A stretch of 33,117 nucleotides of DNA from Actinomycetes bacterium (GTDB lineage Bacteria > Actinomycetota > Actinomycetes > Actinomycetales > Cellulomonadaceae), in the NCBI GenBank assembly GCA_021793115.1, contig JAJYTJ010000025.1:1-33117 (forward strand). Direction: 5' to 3'. Positions 16,805 to 26,051 of the stretch are shown piece by piece. How positions within the stretch are numbered: the first letter of the stretch is position 1; the number at the start of each line of letters is the position of its first letter. A model generated the notes under the pieces. That model was not told the DNA's origin. It saw only the letters and a list, made by a program, of their open reading frames with translations, and made no database searches. The translations under genes were made by a program, and so were the position numbers.

Positions 16805-18748
16805 TCAGCTGCCCAGGACCAGGACGACGACGGCGAGCACGACGAGCCCGAGGGTCATCGTCGCGGCGTAGGAACGGACGTGGCCGGTCTGCACCTTGCG
16901 GACCAGGTCCCCGAGGGCGACGGTCGTCTTCGCGACGCCGGACACCGCGCCGTCGACGACGGCACGGTCCCCGAACACGAGCGACCGGGCGAGCATCCGG
17001 CCGGGGACGACGAGCACCGCGTCGTTGACGACGTCCTGGTACAGGTCCTTGCGTGCGGCCTGCGTGAGCAGCGTGCCGACCGGCGGGGTCACCGGGACCT
17101 CGGCGACCGCGTACCGGCGCCACGCGAACACCGCGGCGAGGATGACGAGGACCAGGGACGCCGTGACGAGCAGCCAGCCCGGCAGCACCGCGTCCCCCTC
17201 GCCGCGCGCGCCGGTGACCGGCTCGAGCCAGCCGGTGAACCGGTCGCCGATCGCGAGGAAGGCGCCGAGCCCGACGGACCCGACCGCCAGCACGATCATC
17301 GGCACGGTCATCAGCGCCGGCGCCTCGTGCGGGTGCTGGTGCTCCCCGTCGCGCTTCGTCGTCCAGCGCCGCTTGCCCTCGAACGTCATGAAGAACAGCC
17401 GGGACATGTAGAACGACGTGATCGCCGCGCCGACGAGGGCGACGAGGCCGAACACCCAGGCGCGCCACGTCTGGCCGTCCTGCGGGACGAACGCCGCCTC
17501 GATGATCGGGTCCTTCGACCAGAACCCCGAGAACGGGAACATGCCGAGGATCGCGAGCCAGCCGGCCATCACGGTGAAGTACGTCACCTTCATCGTCCGG
17601 CCCAGGCCGCCGAAGTTGCGCATGTCGGTCTGGTCGTCCATCGCGTGCATGACGGACCCGGCGCCGAGGAACAGCCCGGCCTTGAAGAACCCGTTGGTCA
17701 CCAGGTGCAGGATCGCGAAGGCGTAGCCGACCGGGCCGAGGCCCGCGGCGAGCATCATGTAGCCGATCTGGGACATCGTCGAGGCGGCGAGCGCCTTCTT
17801 GATGTCGTCCTTGGCGCAGCCGACGATCGCACCGAAGAGCAGGCTGACCGCGCCGACGATCGTCACGACGAGCCGGGCGTCCGGCGCGGCGGAGAAGATC
17901 ACGTTGCTGCGCACGACGAGGTAGACGCCGGCGGTGACCATCGTCGCGGCGTGGATCAGCGCCGAGACCGGCGTCGGGCCGGCCATCGCGTCGCCGAGCC
18001 ACGACTGCAGCGGGAACTGGGCGGACTTGCCGCACGCCGCGAGCAGCAGCATCAGGCCGATCGCGGTGAGCACCCCCGGCGACAGCGTCGGCGCCGCCGC
18101 GTCGACCGAGGCGAAGTCCAGCGCGCCGACGTGGCTGAACAGCAGCCCCATCGCGACGATCAGGCCGATGTCGCCGATGCGGTTGGCGACGAACGCCTTC
18201 TTCGCGGCGGCCGCGTACACCGGGTTGTGGTTCCAGAACCCGATGAGCAGGTAGGACGCCAGGCCGACACCCTCCCAGCCGACGAACAGCAGCAGGTAGG
18301 AGCCGGCCGTCACCAGCAGCAGCATCGCCGCGACGAACAGGTTCATGTAGGCGAAGAACCGGCGGCGGTCCGCGTCGTGCTCCATGTAGGCGACGGAGTA
18401 GACGTGGATCAGCGTGCCGACGAACGTCACCAGCAGCACGAACGTCAGCGACAGCGGGTCGATCCGGAAGCTCGCGTCGAGGTGCAAAGCTCCGGCGTCG
18501 ATCCAGCGGCCGAGCGACACCGTCGCCGCCCGGGAGTCGCCCGGCACCGAGAGCATGCGCACGAGGAGCACGACGCCGATCCCGAGCGAGGCCAGCGGGG
18601 CCAGCACGCCGAGCCAGTGGCCCCAGCGGTCGGAGTGGCGGCCGGCGAGCAGGAGGATCGCCGCCGACAGCAGCGGGATGCCGACGAGCCAGGGGGCGAG
18701 CGCCGCGCCGCTCCACGCCGCATCGGTGGGGATGGCGGTGATGAGCAT
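16805..18748 (-). CDS. nuoL: NADH-quinone oxidoreductase subunit L (antiporter-like)
   Basis: This 647-residue distal antiporter-like subunit has the typical [11 protein letters not shown] start, [20 protein letters not shown] (conserved Glu), [31 protein letters not shown] (Lys and His of the channel; motif spans about residues 235-265) and the long lateral-helix C-terminal region. The length matches the family, and no frameshift is seen. It starts 9 bp after nuoK in normal nuo order. Confidence 0.95.
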   Translation of the reverse strand: MLITAIPTDAAWSGAALAPWLVGIPLLSAAILLLAGRHSDRWGHWLGVLAPLASLGIGVVLLVRMLSVPGDSRAATVSLGRWIDAGALHLDASFRIDPLSLTFVLLVTFVGTLIHVYSVAYMEHDADRRRFFAYMNLFVAAMLLLVTAGSYLLLFVGWEGVGLASYLLIGFWNHNPVYAAAAKKAFVANRIGDIGLIVAMGLLFSHVGALDFASVDAAAPTLSPGVLTAIGLMLLLAACGKSAQFPLQSWLGDAMAGPTPVSALIHAATMVTAGVYLVVRSNVIFSAAPDARLVVTIVGAVSLLFGAIVGCAKDDIKKALAASTMSQIGYMMLAAGLGPVGYAFAILHLVTNGFFKAGLFLGAGSVMHAMDDQTDMRNFGGLGRTMKVTYFTVMAGWLAILGMFPFSGFWSKDPIIEAAFVPQDGQTWRAWVFGLVALVGAAITSFYMSRLFFMTFEGKRRWTTKRDGEHQHPHEAPALMTVPMIVLAVGSVGLGAFLAIGDRFTGWLEPVTGARGEGDAVLPGWLLVTASLVLVILAAVFAWRRYAVAEVPVTPPVGTLLTQAARKDLYQDVVNDAVLVVPGRMLARSLVFGDRAVVDGAVSGVAKTTVALGDLVRKVQTGHVRSYAATMTLGLVVLAVVVLVLGS

Positions 18749-18757
18749 CGGAGTCCC

Positions 18758-19057
18758 TCAGCTCTTCAGCAGGTTGACGTCGTCGACCGACGCCGAGTGC
18801 CTGGTCCGGAAGATCGAGATGATGATCGCGAGCCCGACGACCACCTCGGCAGCGGCCACCACCATGACGAAGAACGCCAGGACCTGGCCGGTGAGGTTGC
18901 CGTGCAGGCGGCTGAACGTCACCAGCATGAGGTTGGTGGCGTTGAGCATCAGCTCGACGCCCATGAAGGCCATGATCGCGCTGCGCCGCACCAGCGCCGT
19001 CGTCGCGCCGATCGAGAACAGGATCACTGCCAGCACGAGGTAGTTGGTCAGACTCAC
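18758..19057 (-). CDS. nuoK: NADH-quinone oxidoreductase subunit K
   Basis: This 99-residue protein has three transmembrane helices and the conserved Glu in [19 protein letters not shown] and in [13 protein letters not shown], both needed for proton transfer in complex I. A GTG start at 19057 overlaps the nuoJ stop (GTGA), as in intact operons. MrpC is a homologue, but sequence and context favour NuoK. Confidence 0.95.
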   Translation of the reverse strand: MSLTNYLVLAVILFSIGATTALVRRSAIMAFMGVELMLNATNLMLVTFSRLHGNLTGQVLAFFVMVVAAAEVVVGLAIIISIFRTRHSASVDDVNLLKS

Positions 19058-19980
19058 GACTTCTCCTTCACCCCGTCTCCACCTGGGCCGTCGCCGGGCA
19101 CCGTCTCGCCGGGCGCTTCGATCGGCGGCTCTTGCAGCGCCGCAGGCTCCTCGGCTCCGGAGGCACGCCTCGTCGATCCGGAGCCGGACAAGACCCGGTC
19201 GATGCGCGCGGCGTACTCCCGGGCGTCGGCCTCCTGGCCGCGCACGCGCAGCACACGCGAGACCGACGCCTCGATCGGGCGGCCGTCCGGGCCGAGCGCC
19301 GGCACGTCCATCGCGTTGTGCCGGGCGTACACACCGGGTGCCGGCTTGCCGGCCGCGGTGCCGGCCTTCACCCGGGCCTCGGACCGCTCGCGCTGCGTCA
19401 CGCGCGGCGTCAGCCGGCGGCGGTGCGTCAGCGCGAGCGCGCCGACCGCCGCCGTGATCAGCAGGGCGCCGACGATCTCGAGCGCGAACGCGTAGCTGCC
19501 GAACACCAGCCGCGCCAGGGCGACCGGGTTGGAGTCGGCGTTGGCGTCCGTCAGACCCTTCGGCGAGCCGAACTCGGCCCGGACCACGACACCGACAAGC
19601 ACGATGAGCAGGCCCAGCCCGCCGAGGGCGGCCAGCCAGCGCTGGCCGCGCAACGTCTCGGTGAGCGAGTCCGACGCGTCGACACCGACCAGCATCAGGA
19701 CGAACAGGAACAGCATCATGACGGCGCCGGTGTAGACGACCACCTGCACCACCCCGAGAAACGGGGCGTCCTGGGCGACGTAGAGGAACGCCAGCCCGAT
19801 CATGACGACGACCATCGACAGCGCTCCATGGACCGCTTTGCGGGCGAACAACATCCCGAGCGCGGCAGCCACCATGACGATCGCGAGCACCCAGAAGAGG
19901 ATCGCCTCGCCGGTCGTCGTCGTGCCCGTGCTGGTCAGGGTGCCCAGCAGCGCGAGGAGAAGACCGGTCGGCCGGCTCAC
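19054..19980 (-). CDS. nuoJ: NADH-quinone oxidoreductase subunit J
   Basis: This protein of about 308 residues has five membrane helices. The hallmark region is [20 protein letters not shown] (Tyr-rich broken helix), and a long hydrophilic C-terminal tail after about residue 200 is common in actinobacterial NuoJ. I chose GTG 19980, where the GTGA overlaps the stop of the short upstream frame. An ATG at 20010 is possible but lies in that upstream frame's territory. In a normal operon nuoI precedes it; here a 39-codon junction ORF and then nuoD do. Confidence 0.93.
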   Translation of the reverse strand: MSRPTGLLLALLGTLTSTGTTTTGEAILFWVLAIVMVAAALGMLFARKAVHGALSMVVVMIGLAFLYVAQDAPFLGVVQVVVYTGAVMMLFLFVLMLVGVDASDSLTETLRGQRWLAALGGLGLLIVLVGVVVRAEFGSPKGLTDANADSNPVALARLVFGSYAFALEIVGALLITAAVGALALTHRRRLTPRVTQRERSEARVKAGTAAGKPAPGVYARHNAMDVPALGPDGRPIEASVSRVLRVRGQEADAREYAARIDRVLSGSGSTRRASGAEEPAALQEPPIEAPGETVPGDGPGGDGVKEKS

Positions 19981-20096
19981 AGCCGCTGCCCTTGCTTCGC
20001 TGCTCTCCATGGTTCCGAGACCGATTGCCGGCAGCTGGCCTCGTCGAAGCCGGCCGCGTACCTCTGGCTGGCGGTCCAGCCCATGGGCTGCGTCAT
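19977..20096 (-). CDS. Junction ORF between nuoD and nuoJ (possible nuoE/nuoI fusion stub)
   Basis: This is a 39-codon frame starting [17 protein letters not shown]. Its ATG overlaps the nuoD stop (TGATG) and its TGA overlaps the nuoJ start (GTGA). In intact operons nuoE starts where this frame starts and nuoI ends where it ends, so it is most simply the two ends of nuoE and nuoI joined by a deletion of E-F-G-H-I. I cannot recognise either end securely. It keeps translation coupled from nuoD into nuoJ. Confidence 0.45.
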   Translation of the reverse strand: MTQPMGWTASQRYAAGFDEASCRQSVSEPWRAAKQGQRL

Positions 20097-21442
20097 CAGC
20101 GGTCCACGCCTCCCAGCACGGGGTCGATCGAGGCGACGGACGCGACGACGTCGGCGAGGTTCCCGCCCTCGCACATCACCGAGACCGCCTGCAGGTTGTT
20201 GAACGAGGGGTCGCGGAAGTGCGCCCGGTACGGGCGCGTGCCGCCGTCGGAGACGAGGTGCACGCCGAGCACGCCGCGCGGGTGCTCCACCTCCTGCCAC
20301 GCCTGGCCGGCCGGCACCCGGAAGCCCTCGGTCACCAGCTTGAAGTGGTGGATCAGGGCCTCCATCGAGGTGCCCATGATCTCCTTGATGTGCTCCAGGC
20401 TGTTGCCCTGGCCGTCGGGGCCGACGGCGAGCTGCGCCGGCCACGCGATCTTCTTGTCGGCCACCATCACCGGGGCGTGCGGGCCGAGCTTCGTCAGCCG
20501 GTCGAGGCACTGCTCGACGAGGTGGACCGACTGCCACATCTCCTCGAACCGGATGACCATCCGGTCCCACGCGTCGGCGTTGCTGCCGGTCGGCACGTCG
20601 AAGTCGTACGTCTCGTAGCCGGAGTACGGGTTCGCCTTGCGCACGTCGTACGGCAGGCCGGCCGAGCGCAGGATCGGACCCGTCATCCCCAGCGCCATGC
20701 AGCCGGCGAGGTTGAGATTCCCGACGCCCTGGTAGCGCAGCTTGAGGATCGGGTTGGCCAGCATCAGCTTCTGCAGGTCACCCGCGAACTTCTTGACGCC
20801 GACGAGCGCCTCACGCACCGCGTCGACACCCCCCGGCGGCAGGTCCTGCACCACCCCGCCCGGGCGGATGTACGCGTGGTTCATCCGCAGGCCGGTGACC
20901 AGCTCGAAGATCTGCAGGATGTGCTCGCGGCCCTGGAACGCCAGCGTCATGATCGTGGTGGCGCCCAGCTCGTTGCCGCCGGTGCCGAGCGCGATGAAGT
21001 GGGACGCGATCCGGTTGAGCTCCATCATCAGCACCCGGATGACGGACGCCTTCTCCGGCATGTCGTCGGTGATGCCGAGCAGCTTCTCCACCGCCAGGCA
21101 GTAGCCCGCCTCCTGGAACAGCGGCGCGACGTAGTCCATCCGGGTGCAGAACGTCACGCCCTGGGTCCAGGTGCGGAACTCCATGTTCTTCTCGATGCCC
21201 GTGTGCAGGTAGCCGATGCCCGCACGGGCCTCGGTCACCGTCTCGCCCTCGATCTCCAGCATCAGCCGGAGCACGCCGTGCGTCGACGGGTGCTGCGGGC
21301 CCATGTTGACGACGATGCGCTCCTCGCCGAGGCGTGCCGCCTCCTCGGCGATCGACGACCAGTCGCCGCCGGACGCCTCGAAGCTGGGCACGCCCGCCGC
21401 CTCGTCGTCCGCCACCGGCCGGGTGGCGTGGGGAACCGTCAT
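20096..21442 (-). CDS. nuoD: NADH-quinone oxidoreductase subunit D (49-kDa homologue)
   Basis: This 448-residue peripheral-arm subunit is related to the large subunit of NiFe hydrogenases. It has the quinone-site loop [16 protein letters not shown] (conserved His), [27 protein letters not shown] with its quinone-site Tyr, and the C-terminal [11 protein letters not shown], with no nickel-binding Cys. It normally works with NuoB, C, H and I; none is in the window. I placed the start at ATG 21442, where homology begins; longer in-frame starts give unrelated sequence. It is the first gene of the minus-strand nuo set, with regulatory site E about 290 bp upstream. Confidence 0.94.
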   Translation of the reverse strand: MTVPHATRPVADDEAAGVPSFEASGGDWSSIAEEAARLGEERIVVNMGPQHPSTHGVLRLMLEIEGETVTEARAGIGYLHTGIEKNMEFRTWTQGVTFCTRMDYVAPLFQEAGYCLAVEKLLGITDDMPEKASVIRVLMMELNRIASHFIALGTGGNELGATTIMTLAFQGREHILQIFELVTGLRMNHAYIRPGGVVQDLPPGGVDAVREALVGVKKFAGDLQKLMLANPILKLRYQGVGNLNLAGCMALGMTGPILRSAGLPYDVRKANPYSGYETYDFDVPTGSNADAWDRMVIRFEEMWQSVHLVEQCLDRLTKLGPHAPVMVADKKIAWPAQLAVGPDGQGNSLEHIKEIMGTSMEALIHHFKLVTEGFRVPAGQAWQEVEHPRGVLGVHLVSDGGTRPYRAHFRDPSFNNLQAVSVMCEGGNLADVVASVASIDPVLGGVDR

Positions 21443-21906
21443 GGGCGCGACCCCCGCTGGTCCGAGGCTGGCGGGCTGCAGGCCCCTGTTTGGCTCGCAA
21501 CTCGAGCGATCTGCGGATCGAAGGTCTGGCCATCGCTTTGACCGCGACGCCATGGCCGCCGTCGCAGGAGCGAACGACACGAGCAAGCATCACCGCCTGC
21601 CGTGCAGTGCCTGGAGGCTGGGCTCACCGCGTCTCCGATCTGCCGTGGGTTTCGGACGTCACCCTTGCGGGTCAGCCACCACGAGCGATCCAGTGTTGGT
21701 CCACAGACCTGCGCGGTCTATGTCCTTCTCATCAAGATTCGATCAAGCGCGCCATTCGGGTGCGTCGATGCATCCGCAGAGCGTTCGAGCATGGCGACAC
21801 TGAGCGTCATGATCGCTGGGACATTCGTTCGGCGCCGCACGTATGGCGACGCCGTGACCGAGCAGCGGCACGGGAACCACGGCGGATCGGGGATGGGTGG
21901 CGGCAG
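21443..21906. other. Divergent region between nuoD and HK2
   Basis: These 464 bases hold regulatory site E (21731) facing nuoD and a degraded response-regulator tail (21856) before HK2. I see no further gene in it. Confidence 0.6.
21731..21746 (-). promoter_or_regulatory. Regulatory site E (11-bp-phased half-sites)
   Basis: On the minus strand TTGAT (complement of 21742-21746) and TTGAT (complement of 21731-21735) lie 11 bp apart. A CATAGA sequence follows downstream and could serve as a -10. The surroundings do not align with the other copies. It is oriented towards nuoD, but could also affect the divergent HK2. Confidence 0.5.
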
Positions 21907-21910
21907 ATGA
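21856..21910 (+). pseudogene. Residual 3' end of HK2's response-regulator gene
   Basis: GACCGAGCAGCG (21856-21867) and GATGGGTGGCGGCAGATGA (21892-21910) correspond to the last 60 bases of the first response-regulator gene (2136-2147 and 2181-2199; the latter 17 of 19 identical), including the ATGA overlap with the kinase. Nothing regulator-like remains upstream. HK2 therefore once had its own partner, now deleted. Confidence 0.7.
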
Positions 21911-23010
21911 TCCGGCCCGCGCGCGCTGGCATCGCAGTCCGTCTCATGATCGCGATGGCACTGGTCCTCATAGCAGCGGCAGCAGCCGCAGGACTGGTCG
22001 CTGGGCCAATCGGACCTGCCCTGTTTGACCGGCACATGGCCGCCGACGTGCGGGCTGCCTCTGGAGCCATCGTCGAGCATGCCGAGATGGAATTCGCCGC
22101 CGTCAGTGCTCTGACCTTGGCAGTCGCTCTGACGGCCGCGACGTTGACGGCCCTGGCGGTTAGCCTGCTGCTCGCCCGCAGGATGGGCTCCTCGCTGGGC
22201 AATCTGTCCCGTGCGGCCAGCGAGGTGGCAGCTGGACGATTCGACCTACACCTGATTCAGCCTCACGTGGGGATCGAGTTCGACAACCTCGCCGAGGCGT
22301 TCAACACGATGGCCGAGCAGCTGGAGGAGGACCAGCGGGTACGGCGCCTGCTGACAGCGGACGTCGCCAATGAACTGCGAACACCGGTGGCGACGATCTC
22401 GACCTACCTTGACGCGCTCGAGGAAGGCCTGCGGGAGCTGACGCCGACCACACTTGAAGTGCTGCGCGCTCAGGCCTGCCGTCTGACCCGATTGGCCTCG
22501 GACCTGGCCGCCGTCACCCAAGCCGAGAGCGGCATCCTTCACCTCGACCAGATCGATCACGACCCAGCGGACCTGCTCGTCGCTGCCGTGCTGGGCGCCC
22601 AAGACCGCGCCGACGGGGCCGGCGTTGCCTTGGTACTCCGGATCGCGCCCGGGCTGCCTGACGTCAGAGTCGACCCTGAGCGCTTCGGGCAGGTCTTGGG
22701 CAACTTGCTGGACAACGCAATCCGCCACACTCCCGCCGGGGGCAAGGTCACCTTGTCGGCAGCATCGTGCAGCGATGGGGTGCGCATCGTCGTGGCCGAC
22801 ACCGGTGACGGGATCGCGCAGCAGTACCTGCCGCACGTGTTCGAGCGGTTCTACCGGGTGAACACCTCCGGCGATGGTCACGGCGGCGGCTCCGGCCTCG
22901 GGTTGGCGATCGCCAAGGCGCTGGTTAGGGCGCACGGTGGCTCGATCAGCGCGCACAGCCCCGGCGTCGGGCAAGGTGCCTGGTTCATCATCGACTTGCC
23001 GGTGGCCTGA
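21907..23010 (+). CDS. Histidine-kinase paralogue HK2 lacking the phosphoacceptor His
   Basis: This 367-residue protein aligns along its whole length with HK1: TM1 and TM2, HAMP, dimerisation helices and an ATPase domain with LDNAIRHTP, DTGDGI and GSGLGLAI. The H-box reads DVANELRTPVATI: residue 155 is Asn (AAT at 22369-22371) where HK1 has His154 (CAC). It should be unable to autophosphorylate, though the ATP-binding domain looks intact. It could be a pseudokinase that dimerises with or modulates HK1, or a decaying duplicate. The ATG overlaps the stop of the regulator remnant. Site C begins 8 bp after its stop, with no terminator between. Confidence 0.9.
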   Translation: MIRPARAGIAVRLMIAMALVLIAAAAAAGLVAGPIGPALFDRHMAADVRAASGAIVEHAEMEFAAVSALTLAVALTAATLTALAVSLLLARRMGSSLGNLSRAASEVAAGRFDLHLIQPHVGIEFDNLAEAFNTMAEQLEEDQRVRRLLTADVANELRTPVATISTYLDALEEGLRELTPTTLEVLRAQACRLTRLASDLAAVTQAESGILHLDQIDHDPADLLVAAVLGAQDRADGAGVALVLRIAPGLPDVRVDPERFGQVLGNLLDNAIRHTPAGGKVTLSAASCSDGVRIVVADTGDGIAQQYLPHVFERFYRVNTSGDGHGGGSGLGLAIAKALVRAHGGSISAHSPGVGQGAWFIIDLPVA

Positions 23011-23018
23011 CGCCGATC

Positions 23019-23056
23019 TTGAGCAAGGCTTCATCGTGTCCGACCCGGAACTTGAT
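23019..23056 (+). promoter_or_regulatory. Regulatory site C (11-bp-phased half-sites)
   Basis: TTGAG (23019) and TTCAT (23030) are 11 bp apart and TTGAT follows at 23052, the same 0/11/33 spacing as sites A and B. It begins just after the HK2 stop and precedes the SHOCT-DoxX pair. Confidence 0.65.
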
Positions 23057-23076
23057 CCACGGCCTTGAGGCTGGTG

Positions 23077-23120
23077 GGTGAGCGGTTGCTACCCACGCCG
23101 CTCACCCCGCGGCGAGGAGG
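23077..23120 (+). promoter_or_regulatory. Structured leader C, two alternative hairpins before an RBS
   Basis: GGTGAGCGG (23077-23085) pairs perfectly with CCGCTCACC (23098-23106). CGCCGC (23096-23101) can instead pair with GCGGCG (23109-23114), directly followed by AGGAGG (23115-23120). The helices share five bases and exclude each other. This is the best-preserved of three copies. Confidence 0.6.
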
Positions 23121-23125
23121 GCTCG

Positions 23126-23422
23126 ATGGGCCTGTGGTGCAGCCGGATGACCGTCGGTGGCTGGGTGTTCATGGTCGTCGTTCTGGCGCTCGTGATCGGT
23201 CTGGCCGTCTGGGCGGTGTGCCGACTGTTCCCGACACCAGCACAACGGATCCCCGACCCGCGTGCGGCCCTCGACGCTCGCCTCGCCGTGGGCGAGGTCG
23301 ACCTGACCACCTACATCCAGCTGCGTCAGCAACTCGACGGCGGCCCAGCCGTCGACACGACGGCGCCGGTCCCCGTCAGCACGCCGCCCGGCCGGCAGAG
23401 CACACTCAAAGGAGGTGTGTGA
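23126..23422 (+). CDS. Small membrane protein with SHOCT-like motif (paralogue of 5842)
   Basis: This 98-residue protein has one membrane segment (about 12-35), then PDPRAALDARLAVGEVDLTTYIQL (SHOCT-like, key L-D-A-R-L-G-E-V-Y) and a Pro/Thr-rich tail that the copy at 5842 lacks. The ATG at 23126 is set by AGGAGG five bases upstream; a longer frame from 23078 would run through the structured leader and is unlikely. Its TGA overlaps the DoxX-like ATG (TGATG). Function unknown; duplication with its leader suggests a role in the stress response. Confidence 0.8.
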   Translation: MGLWCSRMTVGGWVFMVVVLALVIGLAVWAVCRLFPTPAQRIPDPRAALDARLAVGEVDLTTYIQLRQQLDGGPAVDTTAPVPVSTPPGRQSTLKGGV

Positions 23423-24042
23423 TGGCGACACCGGACACCATTTCGGTCACCACCCCAGCGGCGGCGAGCCACTGGCCCAAGACCGCGCTGCGGGTGACGT
23501 TCGGCCTGATCTGGCTCATCGACGCGATCTTGAAGTGGCTGCCCGGGTTCCGGGCCGCCTACATGGACACCATCATGGAGCAGGCCGAGGGCCAGCCCGG
23601 CTGGCTGCAGCCCTGGTTCCGGTTCTGGATCGACCTGCAGCACCCGGACAGCGCGTTCTTCGCCTACCTGGTCGCCGTCGTGGAGACGCTGATCGCCGCC
23701 GCGCTGATCGTTGGGTTCGCCCGCAAGATCGCCTACAGCGCCGCGATCGTGTTCAGCCTGCTGATCTGGTCCACCGCCGAGGGCTTCGGCGGCCCGTACA
23801 CCTCCGGTGCCGCGGACATCGGCACCGCGATCTTGTACGCGCTGGTGTTCGCTGCGCTGCTGACGTTCAGCTACTACCAGGGCACCGCCCGCTACAGCGC
23901 CGACGCCTGGCTGGAACGCCGCATCGGCTGGTGGCACCGGGTCGCCGAAGTCGGGCACCACCACCCCGGCGCCGGCACTGGCCAGGCGGTCACCTCCCTG
24001 GTGCCCGTGGCGCCCAACCCGCCGCGACGCAAGACCGCCTGA
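23422..24042 (+). CDS. DoxX-like membrane protein
   Basis: This 206-residue protein has four membrane segments (about 25-42, 78-97, 103-120, 128-150) in the DoxX/DUF-type arrangement: TALRVTFGLIWLIDAILKW at the start and YLVAVVETLIAAALIVGFARK in the middle. A basic, His-containing tail follows. AAAGGAGG precedes its ATG, which overlaps the SHOCT stop. DoxX relatives are often linked to thiol or redox stress; here the role is inferred only from company with copper and redox genes. Confidence 0.75.
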   Translation: MATPDTISVTTPAAASHWPKTALRVTFGLIWLIDAILKWLPGFRAAYMDTIMEQAEGQPGWLQPWFRFWIDLQHPDSAFFAYLVAVVETLIAAALIVGFARKIAYSAAIVFSLLIWSTAEGFGGPYTSGAADIGTAILYALVFAALLTFSYYQGTARYSADAWLERRIGWWHRVAEVGHHHPGAGTGQAVTSLVPVAPNPPRRKTA

Positions 24043-24089
24043 CGCCCGTTGTCCCCAACCATCCTTCTGCAGCGATCCCGGAGGTCCCG

Positions 24090-24344
24090 ATGATCACCTT
24101 CCTGGCCAACAACTGGTACTGGCTCTTGCTTGTCGGCGCCATGGTCTTCATGCACGCCGGCCACGGCGGGCATGGGGGCCACGGCGGGCACGGCGGCGGG
24201 GCAGGCGGGCACGGCGGTGCGGCCGGTGGGCACTGCGGAGGTTCGGCCCACCAGGGCGCGCACCCGCAGGAGTCCACCAGCCACGAGGCGGCCCACCGGC
24301 CGTCGGCTGCGGGCGGCCCGCCGACCGGGTCGCCCCCACGATGA
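24090..24344 (+). CDS. Small membrane protein with Gly/His-repeat tail
   Basis: This 84-residue protein has a short N-terminal membrane segment (about 3-22), then a low-complexity tail dominated by His-Gly-Gly repeats and one Cys (HCGG), ending in a His/Ser/Pro-rich stretch. GGAGG precedes the ATG at 24090. The tail could bind copper, nickel or zinc outside or inside the membrane. Its counterpart after the other SHOCT gene (6081) has a similar membrane-plus-His-tail plan, though the sequences differ. Confidence 0.7.
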   Translation: MITFLANNWYWLLLVGAMVFMHAGHGGHGGHGGHGGGAGGHGGAAGGHCGGSAHQGAHPQESTSHEAAHRPSAAGGPPTGSPPR

Positions 24345-24450
24345 CCACCCGCCGCCGCCACGTCGGCGCCCGCTCCGCCGGGGACGGGCCGGCCAGCACA
24401 ACGCCCGGATCGGTCGGCCGTGGCCGGTACGACGGCATCGGGAGGCGAGC

Positions 24451-25683
24451 ATGAGCCAGATCGAGACCTATGACGCAGTCGTGGTCGGTGCCAGCTTCGC
24501 CGGACTGGCGGCCGCCGGCCAGCTGTCCGGTGCCGGGCGCGTGCTGCTGGTAGACCGAGAGCCGATCGGGGCCGGCCAGACCTCCGCGTGCGGCACGCTG
24601 CTGGCCGTGCTCGAACGCCTCGACGCCGGCGACGCACTCGAGCAGGTCCACCCGAGAGTCGTGCTCAACGTGGCCGGCCGGCGCGTCGGCTTCGACACCA
24701 CGCACCGCCCCTTCGCGACCTTCGACTACGCCACGCTGTGCCAGGTCCTGGCCAGCCAGCTCGGGGACGTGCAGGTCGCGGTAGCGCCGTTCGGCGGGAT
24801 CGACCCCGACGGCACGCTGCGGCTGGGTGCCCGCCGGGTCCGCGCAGCAGTGCTGATCGACGCCTCGGGATGGCGGCGGGTCCTGGCCCGCGCCCTGGGG
24901 GCCCCGCCCCTGGACCGGGCGCACACCTCCACGGGCGTGGAGACCGGCACCGCTCATGCCGGCTGCGCCCTGGAGTTCTGGTTCCGCCCGCCAGGCCGCC
25001 CGGACGGCGTGCACTGGGCCTTCCCCGCCGGCGACCACGTCCGGGAGGGAACGGCCTCCTACCTGGCCCACCCCCACGGCCTCAAACGCGACCTGACTCG
25101 CTTCACGCACGTGGACGAGCTGCCCGCCAAGGCGATCCACGGCGGCGCGTTTCCCTCCCGGCTGGCCGAACCGGTCACCGACAAGGTCTTCCTCGTCGGT
25201 GACGCAGCCGGCCAGTGCCTGCCGCTGACCGGAGAGGGCATCCGCCCCGCCCTGGTGTTCGGACAAGAAGCCGGCCGACAGGCCCGCGCCGTGCTGCTCG
25301 GCCGCCAGGACCTGCCCACAGCACTGGCCCGCTACCGGACGGCCGTGACCAGGACTCGTCCGGCCTACCGGACGCTGGAGCACATGCAGTCCTGGGCCCT
25401 GCACCTGCCCCCGAGCGTCGTCGCTCACGCCGTGCGCACCTCGGCCAGCCCCAGGCTTTCGCCCCTGCTGCAGGCCGCCTACTGGCAGGTCGCCAACCCC
25501 GACACCCTGCGCGCGGCCCCTGACACCAAGGCGACCCGCACGCTGTCCCGCGTGCCGTGCACGAGCGGGCCCGCCGCTCACCGCGCGGAAGACGCCACGG
25601 ACCTGGCCGCCTGCGCGGCCAGCTGCGACTGCCCACCAGGCACCCATGCGCCCCAGACGGCGGGCTGCTGCCTGGCGCCGTAG
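24451..25683 (+). CDS. FAD-dependent oxidoreductase, geranylgeranyl-reductase-like, Cys-rich tail
   Basis: This 410-residue flavoprotein has an N-terminal ADP-binding fold (VVVGASFAGLAAAGQL, then LLVDRE), a central antiparallel substrate domain, and the second FAD motif VFLVGDAAGQCLPLTGEGIRPALVFG. The pattern fits the geranylgeranyl reductase/halogenase-type group, which acts on isoprenoids or menaquinone-like substrates. The ATG at 24451 has GGAGGC upstream. Unusually, the last 50 residues end in a Cys cluster (CAASCDCPPGTHAPQTAGCC) that I do not know from this family and that could bind metal or thiols. It follows the DoxX/His-tail genes and precedes the copper genes. A hairpin lies 55 bp past the stop. 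Substrate unknown. Confidence 0.8.
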   Translation: MSQIETYDAVVVGASFAGLAAAGQLSGAGRVLLVDREPIGAGQTSACGTLLAVLERLDAGDALEQVHPRVVLNVAGRRVGFDTTHRPFATFDYATLCQVLASQLGDVQVAVAPFGGIDPDGTLRLGARRVRAAVLIDASGWRRVLARALGAPPLDRAHTSTGVETGTAHAGCALEFWFRPPGRPDGVHWAFPAGDHVREGTASYLAHPHGLKRDLTRFTHVDELPAKAIHGGAFPSRLAEPVTDKVFLVGDAAGQCLPLTGEGIRPALVFGQEAGRQARAVLLGRQDLPTALARYRTAVTRTRPAYRTLEHMQSWALHLPPSVVAHAVRTSASPRLSPLLQAAYWQVANPDTLRAAPDTKATRTLSRVPCTSGPAAHRAEDATDLAACAASCDCPPGTHAPQTAGCCLAP

Positions 25684-25737
25684 TACCCCCAGCCCTTCCC
25701 GGGCCAAGGTCCTGGCACACCACCTTGAGCAAAACGC

Positions 25738-25779
25738 GTACGGGCCGGGCGGTGCAGCGTCGTATCGTCCGGCCCGTAC
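25738..25779 (+). terminator. Hairpin after the FAD oxidoreductase
   Basis: GTACGGGCCGG (25738-25748) and CCGGCCCGTAC (25769-25779) are exact complements with a 20-nt loop. It is the likely end of the transcript from site C. The remaining 270 bases to the next gene hold no gene I can support. Confidence 0.6.
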
Positions 25780-26051
25780 CCGTCCACCGCACCACCCGGA
25801 TCAGCCCCGCCACGAACTGGGTGGCAACAGGCCGGCCCGGCCGAAGTCGCCGCGCGGAGCCGCGCGGGCCGGTCTTGACCGCCACCGAGGCGACGGACCG
25901 GCAGCACCCCCACCGATCGCGTGACGGCCTGGGCATCCCGACAGGGCCGGGAACGGGTTGACGAGAGTTTCGTCGTTCCCTGATCGACCCTCAGCCCAAC
26001 AGCCGGCGAGGTGCCCGACGATGCCGATCAGAACATGGGGAGGGCGAAGCC

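Noticed and set aside
12820..17028. A very long plus-strand open frame opposite ftsW, fprA and nuoM/nuoL
   Set aside because: It is a GC-rich shadow of real minus-strand genes: its translation is low-complexity Arg/Glu/His/Gly and matches nothing. The same applies to the long plus-strand frames opposite nuoL, nuoD and resB.
25958..25973. A sixth phased site, TTGAC and TTCGT 11 bp apart, before the HMA-domain gene
   Set aside because: Each half-site differs from the motif by one base and there is no third half-site; with such short words a chance match is likely. It deserves inclusion only if a weight-matrix scan scores it well.
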